The notes under the pieces were generated by a model. The model made no database searches and was not told the origin of the DNA. It was given only the letters and a program-made list of their open reading frames with translations. Made by a program: the position numbers and the translations under genes. A stretch of 64,000 nt of DNA from positions 186,001-250,000 of the forward strand of contig NZ_JAENRR010000001.1 in the NCBI RefSeq assembly GCF_016612505.1, in the 5' to 3' direction. This DNA is from Carboxylicivirga marina (GTDB lineage Bacteria > Bacteroidota > Bacteroidia > Bacteroidales > Marinilabiliaceae). This document shows positions 56,948-64,000 of this stretch, piece by piece; the first letter of the stretch is position 1; each line of letters begins with the position of its first letter.

Positions 56948-59812
56948 TTATCCTGCAAGTCCTTGTTCACTATTGTGTTTTTTCAAATAGGCCTGAGTGA
57001 TACGATAGTATTCTAATGAGCCATTTCCATTAAACCCTGTCCTTTCAACTGCTTTAAATTCTTTTGTAAGCTGTTTCATTAACTCCGGCTTAGTCATTAT
57101 CATTTCATATAATTGCTTCTGTTCTTTTTCATCCATATGTTGAGTTGCTATTTGAGTCATTTGATACAAAGTATTACTGTACTCAATACTTGCTACACTA
57201 CCAGCATTATCAACAATAACTTTAGAGGATTTTCCTTTTGCTGTATATGGATTATTTTGCAACACCGATCCGCTAAGTAGTTTAACGGCCAATTCATCAA
57301 GACGATCTTCTTCCCCATTATACACTGATGATTTAGAATGTGTAAAAATTAAATTATAATACTCCATAAAACTAATCAATTCACTACTATCTCCAACTAT
57401 CTCTCTTGTAATAAAATCAATTGACTTATCAGTCTGCTGTTCACTTTCTATTAACAAGGCAGAAGTACTTTCGGGGCTCACTAAAGTGTTCCTTCTGTTA
57501 GCATCAGGTTTGTATATGGAAACCGGCTGTTCTTCTTTTGTTCCATCTCCTTTGTAAGCTATAATTTTAAGTGATAACCTATTCTCTTTTGATGCCCTAT
57601 ACACATTACTTCTATTTTCCTTAGTACTTTCACTTGTAATAAGCCTTTCTCTATCCTTTATCCCTATTTCATCAGCCTCTTTTTGATTCAACGGCTGCGA
57701 CTGCTCCTTATTACTAGTTGCCAGATGTACATCTTTACCTAAATCGACTTCCCTACCTCCTCTTGACTGTTGATACAATAAAGCAAGTAATTCGGATGTT
57801 GAATTTTCAGGTAGCTTTTCGCGTTCTCTATCATAGTCTTTTTTTGCATGACAGCCCGGATAGCACGCCCCTCCATCTGAATCATGCTGATAGCGCATAG
57901 CCATCACTTCCTGACCAAATACAAAATCATGCGCTATTAAGTGCTCATTATCTGAGGCATGTACATCATGACAAATAGCACAGGAGCGTCCCTTATTATC
58001 ATTAATATGCAGGTAGTGAAGATTCACCTTTCCTTCCCTGAATTCAGTGGCATCAGAGGTAATTTTATTTTCGATCAGAGCCGCATCGTGGCAAGAAAAG
58101 CATAATGCAAAACTATCGGCTACAGCCGGTGTATATTCCGATTCAGGAAATACTTCTTTTACAAACTGACCGGTTTTAGCGGTATGCGGATCGTGACAAG
58201 TCACACAACCATCCATCTCAAGGGCAGCATGTACTGTTTTACTATTTTTAAGTTTCTTGCTCATTGCTTCAACAATGCGCCCATCCTTTCTCTTGGTCCT
58301 GTTGTGACAATTCAGACAAACTTCCTTATTATCCTTAATCAGAAAGTATGGCTGATCAGAAGCATGGGGCGAATGGCAAGCCACACACCCTTCTTTATTA
58401 ATCACTGGCCAGTGCACATGTCCGTCACTCTCAACCCGACTGTACATTTCATCATGACAGGTATAACACAGAGCTTTATTCTCTTCAATTAATAACTTAG
58501 TATTTGGTGCATTATGCGTTCCATGACAGTTGGCACAGTCATCATCAAACGGGTAATGCTGGTAGGCCGTTTCTGATTGTATTTTTATATCCTCATGACA
58601 AGAAAAACACAATTGCTTCTTTTCCTTTTTTATGAAATATGGATGATCCGACTCGTGCGGATCATGACACGAACTACATTGCCCCTCCTTAACCGGATAA
58701 TGAACCTTATCTGAATCCGGGATTTCCTGTTCGTGACAGGTTAAACATAGGTTGGAGGCTTTGGGCTCAAGTAAAAGGCTGTTATGAGCCGATGCATGTG
58801 GTGAATGGCAAGTTAAACATTCTCCTTCCGCTGCAGGATAATGCCGGTGAGTTTTAGAATTGAAGTCATGACAATTCAAACATAATGCGGGTACATTCGC
58901 TGTCAGTAAAGCAGCTTGTTCTGAAGCATGGGGCTGATGGCAATTTCCACAATCATCATCAAAGGGGTAATGAATGACCGCCAAGTCATTTTGTTGCTTA
59001 ATATCATCATGACACTCAAAACAAAGGTTCTTTTTCTCTTGTTTCAAAAAGAATGGCTGGTCTGCTGCATGTGGGTCGTGACACATACTACACTCTCCCT
59101 CTGCTGCTGGATAATGTTGGGATGCTTTATCGGCCATTTCCAGATCGTGGCAGTCAGCACATAAAGTTGTTGGTGATTGCTGCAGTAAATAAGATTCATT
59201 GGAGGCATGCGGGTTATGGCAGGTACTGCATTCTCCTTCTGCAGCGGGATAATGCTGATTTGTTTTATTCATCATGTCAGCATCATGACATTCAAAACAA
59301 AGCTTAGAAGGTGTTTGCTTTAGAAAATAGGTTTCATCAGAGGAATGGGGATCATGACATGTGCTGCACTCTCCTTCGGCAGCTGGGTAATGCTGAACAG
59401 ATTTATTGCTTAACTCCAAATCGTGGCACATGACACATACATTGCCTACCGGGTTATCAATCAACAAAGAAGCATGATTGGCTGAATGCACATCATGGCA
59501 GGTATTACATTCGCCTTCCTGAACGGGATAGTGAACATTAGTGTGGGTATTGTTCTCTTCATGACAGTAAAAACAAAGGTCAGGTACTTTATCCATTAAT
59601 TGAAACCCGACGACGCCAGTTTGTGGATGACTCTCACCATTCCCCAAATGGCAATTATCACAGGCGTTATCTTCCAAGGCACCGTGCTTAAAACTTTTAT
59701 CTATGAGAGTCTGATGGCAATCAGCACATGACTGTTCTGAGGAAGCTGTCTGGGCAAAAAGCGCCCCCCTGAAAAACAGTATACTCATAAAACAAATTGC
59801 AAATACTCTCAT
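56948..59812 (-). CDS. Exported 25-haem doubled-CXXCH cytochrome
   Basis: 954 residues with a signal peptide ending near RGALFAQT. Residues about 29-615 hold 24 CXXCH sites arranged as paired repeats of about 40-45 residues (HYPAAEGECSTCHDPHASD, then LCFECHD), the doubled-CXXCH plan. A 25th site, CYPGCH (about 650), is CX3CH. Residues about 655-954 carry no haem and look helical, with long charged segments, an unusual tail for this family. Expected periplasmic or surface electron carrier; many closely spaced haems would form a wire. 12 bases after the beta-barrel gene and before canonical CcsBA, in one operon. Confidence 0.92.
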   Translation of the reverse strand: MRVFAICFMSILFFRGALFAQTASSEQSCADCHQTLIDKSFKHGALEDNACDNCHLGNGESHPQTGVVGFQLMDKVPDLCFYCHEENNTHTNVHYPVQEGECNTCHDVHSANHASLLIDNPVGNVCVMCHDLELSNKSVQHYPAAEGECSTCHDPHSSDETYFLKQTPSKLCFECHDADMMNKTNQHYPAAEGECSTCHNPHASNESYLLQQSPTTLCADCHDLEMADKASQHYPAAEGECSMCHDPHAADQPFFLKQEKKNLCFECHDDIKQQNDLAVIHYPFDDDCGNCHQPHASEQAALLTANVPALCLNCHDFNSKTHRHYPAAEGECLTCHSPHASAHNSLLLEPKASNLCLTCHEQEIPDSDKVHYPVKEGQCSSCHDPHESDHPYFIKKEKKQLCFSCHEDIKIQSETAYQHYPFDDDCANCHGTHNAPNTKLLIEENKALCYTCHDEMYSRVESDGHVHWPVINKEGCVACHSPHASDQPYFLIKDNKEVCLNCHNRTKRKDGRIVEAMSKKLKNSKTVHAALEMDGCVTCHDPHTAKTGQFVKEVFPESEYTPAVADSFALCFSCHDAALIENKITSDATEFREGKVNLHYLHINDNKGRSCAICHDVHASDNEHLIAHDFVFGQEVMAMRYQHDSDGGACYPGCHAKKDYDREREKLPENSTSELLALLYQQSRGGREVDLGKDVHLATSNKEQSQPLNQKEADEIGIKDRERLITSESTKENRSNVYRASKENRLSLKIIAYKGDGTKEEQPVSIYKPDANRRNTLVSPESTSALLIESEQQTDKSIDFITREIVGDSSELISFMEYYNLIFTHSKSSVYNGEEDRLDELAVKLLSGSVLQNNPYTAKGKSSKVIVDNAGSVASIEYSNTLYQMTQIATQHMDEKEQKQLYEMIMTKPELMKQLTKEFKAVERTGFNGNGSLEYYRITQAYLKKHNSEQGLAG
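58440..59560 (-). repeat. Intragenic tandem repeats encoding haem-pair modules
   Basis: The nucleotide sequence shows a recurring pattern of about 130-270 bases coding for HYPAAEGEC..CHDPHAS and LCFECHD modules. Coding repeats, useful to know because they favour recombination and misassembly. Confidence 0.7.
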
Positions 59813-59824
59813 AATAATTTATTA

Positions 59825-61831
59825 TTAAAATCTCCTAATTAGTTTTAATGATAAACGAAATAAATTAAGCTTAGTTTCATAATATATCTGATCATAATAC
59901 TCAATACTGAGCTTACCTTTTAATCTCCGAATATTCAAATCATACTCACACTTTAACCTTAACATTTCTATATAAATATTGCTTCCATCCTGCTTATTAT
60001 AAAAAGCATTGAAATTTAAACCGGAATATTGATTAATTCGATATGAAACTGAACTTGAGAAACTATAAAAATTACGATACTCGTTTGCATCAAAATAGTC
60101 AGCTAACTGATAAGAACAGTTACCTGAAAAGATTATTTTTTTATACCTGCTATTCAAATTGAAAAAATACCTCGTCATATAATAGGGGAACAACCTACTT
60201 AAGTGTTCTTCATACTCAACTCCTGCATTGATTATACCTGTTTTAACCCTGACACCATAAATATTTTGTGTCAGATAATTTAAAGTTGCAGGATTTACAT
60301 TATAAATATCGTTGTATTCATTTATTGAAGACTTATAATAAAGGTTTAGAAAAGAATTAAATAAAAATAGCTGCGCCGAGAACAAACCAGTATTAAGAGT
60401 ATAGCTATTAGATCCTAACTGGATAGACGAATAATCAACATAGATGAGACTATTGTTTGCCATTAAACCTCCTGGCACCCTTTGAATTTCGATATAGTCA
60501 CCTCTCTCATGAATTATATAATCCAGATTTGGTTCATAAAATACAGTATTTGTTATATCAGTAACAATAATGGAATTAACATCAACAAATGGTTCATTCA
60601 ACATAGTTATTGTACCATCCGAAATTTCATGCTGCTCATCGTAAACATTTCTGCTAAGACCTTTGGAATCTGTTGATACATTTCGTTGCGACAAGCCACC
60701 ACCCAGAAATAATTTACCAAAAGGAATATTTTTTTGATAATCAATTTTACCACCTACCGCAAAAACATTTTGGCACATCGCAGGCTGAGTTGACTTAAGG
60801 TAGTCCATAAAAACCTGAGAGCCAAGACTCAAGAATAGCTGATGGCTTAAACGTCCTATTATTTGATTAGATGATATTTTATTACCTGCTGTTGTACTAT
60901 TCCTGAAATTATAATTTGTATTAAGTGTAAAACTATACGGCAACTTTAAAAAGGCATTCTCTTGAATTAAAAAATTGGAACTTTGAATTCCATTCTGTTC
61001 ATGTGAAAAATCTCTAATAAATGTATTTAATGTGTACTTTCTATCTGCATCAAAAGCAAGTTGATTTCGAAAATTTGCGTCAAAAATATTGTTATATATT
61101 TTACCAAAAATATTACTTGTTTGTGTTTTACTTTTATAAGAAACATCTATGTAACTATTATTTCTATCAGAAATATTTGTACTGCTTTTAATCTGATATA
61201 AAATATTCTCATAATTATAGGTTCGTTTTGACTGAATTTCTTCCTGAATATTAACAGATTTTTCAGCAGTAAAAGAAAACGGTGCGAATGAATTTCTGAC
61301 TCTTAAAATTGCTCCGTTAATTTTATTGTTTAAATATATATCGGTCAGGTCTTCACGATTATGTACTACCCGACTTCTGTTAGTATACATCAAAAGAGAA
61401 ACAGGTCTTGTATCAAAGATACTTGCATTAATATAAACCTTTTTCAAATCTCTAACCTCACTTTGATCAGGAAATTGAATATAATCACTTTCTCCAGTTT
61501 TAAGGTCATAATATAAATCTATATTTAACTTAATAAGATTAGGATGCAAAATGTAATTTTTTGATTTATACCCTAAGGCACCTGTAATGAAAGACTGGCT
61601 GGTTTTAACATTTTCAAATTGATAATTTTGATACTTGAATCCATACAAACTCTCTAAGGATACCAAACCTTCATAGGAAAGGACATTCCAGAACTTGTTT
61701 CCCAGCTTCATTTCCCTTCCACTTACCTGAATTGAAACGAACAATAATAATAATAATACTAAATATATGTAAAAAGAAGACTTCAAGTTAATATTTATAC
61801 TAATGAAACATAAAAGGATCTTCACCACCAT
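59825..61831 (-). CDS. Outer-membrane beta-barrel protein, candidate porin of a porin-cytochrome conduit
   Basis: About 668 residues. A strongly hydrophobic export signal (YIYLVLLLLLFVSIQVSG) is followed by alternating polar/hydrophobic strands through the whole length (for example YIDVSYKSKTQTSNIFGK, FTLNTNYNFRNSTTAGN) to the C-terminal Phe (LSLKLIRRF), as in outer-membrane barrels. No haem sites, no plug. The ATG at 61831 overlaps the upstream gene by 32 bases; a TTG at 61786 would start directly at the signal peptide and may be the true start. Placed between a pentahaem lipoprotein and the 25-haem protein, it is the natural barrel for a porin-cytochrome complex like MtrB or OmbB, but I see no sequence proof. 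Confidence 0.75.
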   Translation of the reverse strand: MVVKILLCFISININLKSSFYIYLVLLLLLFVSIQVSGREMKLGNKFWNVLSYEGLVSLESLYGFKYQNYQFENVKTSQSFITGALGYKSKNYILHPNLIKLNIDLYYDLKTGESDYIQFPDQSEVRDLKKVYINASIFDTRPVSLLMYTNRSRVVHNREDLTDIYLNNKINGAILRVRNSFAPFSFTAEKSVNIQEEIQSKRTYNYENILYQIKSSTNISDRNNSYIDVSYKSKTQTSNIFGKIYNNIFDANFRNQLAFDADRKYTLNTFIRDFSHEQNGIQSSNFLIQENAFLKLPYSFTLNTNYNFRNSTTAGNKISSNQIIGRLSHQLFLSLGSQVFMDYLKSTQPAMCQNVFAVGGKIDYQKNIPFGKLFLGGGLSQRNVSTDSKGLSRNVYDEQHEISDGTITMLNEPFVDVNSIIVTDITNTVFYEPNLDYIIHERGDYIEIQRVPGGLMANNSLIYVDYSSIQLGSNSYTLNTGLFSAQLFLFNSFLNLYYKSSINEYNDIYNVNPATLNYLTQNIYGVRVKTGIINAGVEYEEHLSRLFPYYMTRYFFNLNSRYKKIIFSGNCSYQLADYFDANEYRNFYSFSSSVSYRINQYSGLNFNAFYNKQDGSNIYIEMLRLKCEYDLNIRRLKGKLSIEYYDQIYYETKLNLFRLSLKLIRRF

Positions 61832-62360
61832 GTGGATTATGACACTCTGTACAGTTATAATTCCCTATGTCAGCATGAACTTCATTATTCATAACCATTT
61901 TCTGCTCATGACAATGATAGCATAGCAATTGCCCTTCTCTTAAAAGTAAATTACTATTACGAGAATTATGAGCATGATGACACGATGTGCAATAACCAGC
62001 AGATACAGGTCCATGAATATATTTGTATCGATCATTAAAATCCTCATGGCACTGGTAACAAAGGCCTGGCATTTCCTGTCTAAGGTCTCCCATGCTTTGG
62101 GGGATATGACAAATATCACAACTCCTTTCCTGATATGGAGCGTGTTGAATAATCTGATTGTGCCTCTCCCGGGCCGCTGCAAGAACAGATTCGTTATAAC
62201 TAAAATCCCTTATTACCTTTTCGCCTTGACCCTGACTGCCTGGTTTAGGAACACCATCAAAAAAAAATGAAAGAGTCTTATAATGCTTCTCTGTCGAACA
62301 TCCCACTACACAAAAAATGCATAAAATTATAAAGGTCAATCGTAGCATCCACCTATTCAT
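61800..62360 (-). CDS. Pentahaem c-type cytochrome lipoprotein
   Basis: 186 residues. Lipobox Cys in FCVVGCST anchors it to a membrane. Five CXXCH sites between about 80 and 172: SCDICH, LCYQCH, YCTSCH, LCYHCH, NCTECH, arranged as doubled-CXXCH pairs with CHHAHNS and CHNPHGG. Overlaps the beta-barrel gene by 32 bases, so the two are translated together; the pair fits the small cytochrome plus barrel of porin-cytochrome conduits. 6 bases after the propeller lipoprotein gene. Confidence 0.92.
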   Translation of the reverse strand: MNRWMLRLTFIILCIFCVVGCSTEKHYKTLSFFFDGVPKPGSQGQGEKVIRDFSYNESVLAAARERHNQIIQHAPYQERSCDICHIPQSMGDLRQEMPGLCYQCHEDFNDRYKYIHGPVSAGYCTSCHHAHNSRNSNLLLREGQLLCYHCHEQKMVMNNEVHADIGNYNCTECHNPHGGEDPFMFH

Positions 62361-62366
62361 TAGGAA

Positions 62367-63443
62367 TTATATCTTTTCTACCCTTGCGTACACAGATACC
62401 TTATCAGGGCCGTGTTGGTTGGTTACAAATATCAGATATAATAACTTATAGCCAGGTGCAAGAAACTTTTCGAAATATTCATTATTGGTATTATCAATAT
62501 AAATACCGGAAGGCATATACAGATAACCAGGCCCCTGATAGCCTCCCCCTCCAAAAAACATCAATAATTGCCCCTCTTCATTAAATAATTGAACATTTTG
62601 AAAGGCGGCATCAACTGCAAAAATATTTCCTTCGTAGTCAACTCCTATACCCTTTGGTCTGGCAAAGGACCCGAAGTTTAATCCCTGTTTGCCCACAGAC
62701 CTGATATATTTTCCTTCCACTGAATAAACTTTGGTTTTAAAATCACCCCAGTCACTCACATAAATTTTATCGTCTAAAACAGAAATACTCTTGGGCTGGT
62801 ACAGATAACTATCATCACCCTCTTCTACATCAGGGAATGAATACAACTTATTAAAAGGATATGAATTTTCATATACATCAATAGTATGTTTTTCCAGATT
62901 GGTTATAAACAAGTTATCCTCTGTAGTACAAATATCAAAAGGTTTTAGATCATCATTTTTGATTCTACCTATATACTTTTTTTCACTATCAAATATTTTA
63001 ACCTCTCCTGTTCCATTATCTACTATAAATATATGGCCCCGATGATCTACTTCACAGTTTATTGGTAAATTAAGCGACGCTTCACCTTGCGGTTTAAAAT
63101 ACTCAAAACGACCAGATGATAAGTTCATAACAACCAAAGACTTGAGCGCTATATCAGTGATATAAACATAATTTTTCTTAACGGTTATACCATACGGATT
63201 TCTTAATTCCTTAATTTCGACTTCTTCCCCTGTAATGTATTTATAGAAAAAAGATTGTTTTACGGGTTTTAAATCTTCTTCAGAAGTTATTTTATTTAGA
63301 AACTGTATTCTTGCAGTATCAGGAGGTAGTGGAAAAACTAAAAATGATTCTTCTTTAGCAATCTCATTCTTATTAAGCACAGAACACCCTGAATTAAACA
63401 TGAAAAACAAAGCAATTACGGAATAAAAAACAAATTTCAACAT
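62367..63443 (-). CDS. NHL-repeat beta-propeller lipoprotein
   Basis: 358 residues from the ATG at 63443 (MLKFVFYSVIALF), chosen because it begins the lipoprotein signal with lipobox Cys in MFNSGCS; a frame 14 codons longer has a poor signal. Propeller blades repeat as RNPYGITVKKNYVYITDIAL, LPINCEVDHRGHIFIVDNG, QPKSISVLDDKIYVSDWGDF and RPKGIGVDYEGNIFAVDAAF, the 6-bladed NHL fold. The N-terminal part (LPPDTARIQFLNKI) is typical of such lipoproteins near cytochrome genes. Probably a protein-protein scaffold for the outer-membrane cytochromes. 6 bases before the pentahaem gene. Confidence 0.88.
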   Translation of the reverse strand: MLKFVFYSVIALFFMFNSGCSVLNKNEIAKEESFLVFPLPPDTARIQFLNKITSEEDLKPVKQSFFYKYITGEEVEIKELRNPYGITVKKNYVYITDIALKSLVVMNLSSGRFEYFKPQGEASLNLPINCEVDHRGHIFIVDNGTGEVKIFDSEKKYIGRIKNDDLKPFDICTTEDNLFITNLEKHTIDVYENSYPFNKLYSFPDVEEGDDSYLYQPKSISVLDDKIYVSDWGDFKTKVYSVEGKYIRSVGKQGLNFGSFARPKGIGVDYEGNIFAVDAAFQNVQLFNEEGQLLMFFGGGGYQGPGYLYMPSGIYIDNTNNEYFEKFLAPGYKLLYLIFVTNQHGPDKVSVYARVEKI

Positions 63444-63467
63444 AACTTCTAGACAAAAGGGAAAATA

Positions 63468-63495
63468 ATTAGGGCAAATAAGCATTTGCCCTAAT
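63468..63495 (-). terminator. Hairpin after the partial cytochrome gene
   Basis: ATTAGGGCAAAT pairs perfectly with ATTTGCCCTAAT around four bases, followed by a T-rich tail on the minus strand (ATTATTTT). Lies between the partial cytochrome (stop 63520) and the propeller gene, so may end or attenuate transcription there. Confidence 0.65.
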
Positions 63496-63519
63496 AGAAT
63501 TTACATTATGCAATAATAA

Positions 63520-64000
63520 TTATTTATTGTGGCACTCCAGACACAACGCACTGCCTGCATTACTAACTCTCAATAAACTAGGAACACCGGCAACACCATG
63601 AGGATCGTGACATGAAGCACATTCAACAGTTCTTGAGCCATTTGCACCAAAAAGAAAATCTACCTCGATGGTATTTGTCCCAAATGAGCTAATTTCTGAT
63701 TCTGGATCCTTTAAACCTCCATCTGCAGTTGCAAGGTCAACATCATAAATAAATGAAACAGGGTGATCATTAGATAAATCAACACCTACTATAGTATTAG
63801 CTCCAGTATACTCCGTATTCATGTTAGTCGTACCTGCAGATCCACCATGTGCATCAAGATTAGATGTTCCATCATGGCAACTCAGACATTTTAAAGATAT
63901 CCCTCCTGGAGCTGAAGTACTACCTTGGAAAGTACCTGAAGAATACATTGTAAAACCTGTATTAGCACGAACAGCGTGATTCCATAAAGGAGCATCTGCA
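63520..64000 (-). CDS. Multihaem c-type cytochrome, C-terminal part (cut by window edge)
   Basis: The frame is open to the window end with no need of the internal ATG at 63948, so the gene continues beyond 64000. Visible haem sites: KCLSCHDG, ECASCHDPHG and LCLECHNK at the very C-terminus. The pieces PLWNHAV, YSSGTFQG and NDHPVSF are typical of doubled-CXXCH cytochromes in which a WNH..YSS segment precedes each haem pair. Same strand as the rest of the cluster. Confidence 0.88.
   Translation of the reverse strand, partial: ADAPLWNHAVRANTGFTMYSSGTFQGSTSAPGGISLKCLSCHDGTSNLDAHGGSAGTTNMNTEYTGANTIVGVDLSNDHPVSFIYDVDLATADGGLKDPESEISSFGTNTIEVDFLFGANGSRTVECASCHDPHGVAGVPSLLRVSNAGSALCLECHNK

Noticed and set aside
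56881-56970. Longer N-terminus for the CcsBA protein
   Set aside because: The extra 30 residues overlap the end of the upstream gene and delay the first membrane helix; the ATG at 56880 fits better.
58440-59560. Regularly spaced repeats resembling a CRISPR array
   Set aside because: Repeats are imperfect, in frame and encode haem pairs; no cas genes.

Overview
The window is an AT-rich stretch of a Bacteroidota chromosome. The evidence is a SusC/SusD pair with an ECF sigma factor and FecR anti-sigma, type IX secretion sorting domains on two secreted proteins, a PorD-like (DUF4835) protein, Bacteroidota-type promoters (TAnnTTTG), and the bamD-rpoZ-coaBC-porD-recN block. The multihaem cytochromes and fused CcsBA proteins suggest an anaerobic or microaerophilic, probably sediment-dwelling member of Bacteroidia. 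Marinilabiliales-like is my guess only, because no rRNA is present.

Region by region. (1) 1-8.9 kb: a SusC/SusD nutrient-uptake operon with STN-domain SusC, FecR and ECF sigma, facing a divergent T9SS-secreted GLUG-repeat protein. fecR and the secreted protein share an identically spaced promoter-like element (GTCACCCA-N14-GATAATAAGA), so they look like one regulon. (2) 9-13.4 kb: a thioredoxin-fold exported protein and a small hypothetical, then about 1.6 kb of mostly gene-free DNA with hairpins, a repeat-like segment and a possible small RNA. (3) 13.4-39 kb: mainly housekeeping genes: ABC-F ATPase, DUF4884 lipoprotein, plsC, a cysteine-rich 590-residue unknown, tilS-pabB, peroxiredoxin, pepT, proS, an aromatic/serine-rich lipoprotein with a FadL-like barrel, cysD-cysN, fabI, bamD-rpoZ-coaBC-porD-recN, and an alpha-oxoamine synthase. 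Most units end in clear intrinsic terminators. (4) 39-39.9 kb: gene-free, AT-rich, with short repeats. (5) 39.9-64 kb: a minus-strand cluster of multihaem cytochromes.

The last region is the most remarkable. Read in transcription order it holds a cut-off multihaem protein, an NHL-propeller lipoprotein, a pentahaem lipoprotein, an outer-membrane beta-barrel, a 25-haem doubled-CXXCH protein, a CcsBA haem-attachment protein, two related OB-fold proteins, an NHL/Ig-like/PKD protein with a T9SS sorting signal, a 17-haem protein fused to PKD-like modules, a second CcsBA with an altered WWD motif, and an inner-membrane heptahaem NapC/NirT-type quinol oxidase resembling ImcH. Together these supply each step of an electron path from the quinone pool across periplasm and outer membrane to the cell surface, plus dedicated haem-attachment machinery. 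I infer an extracellular electron transfer or surface-reduction system. No NrfA-type reductase, or other recognisable terminal reductase, is visible in the window.
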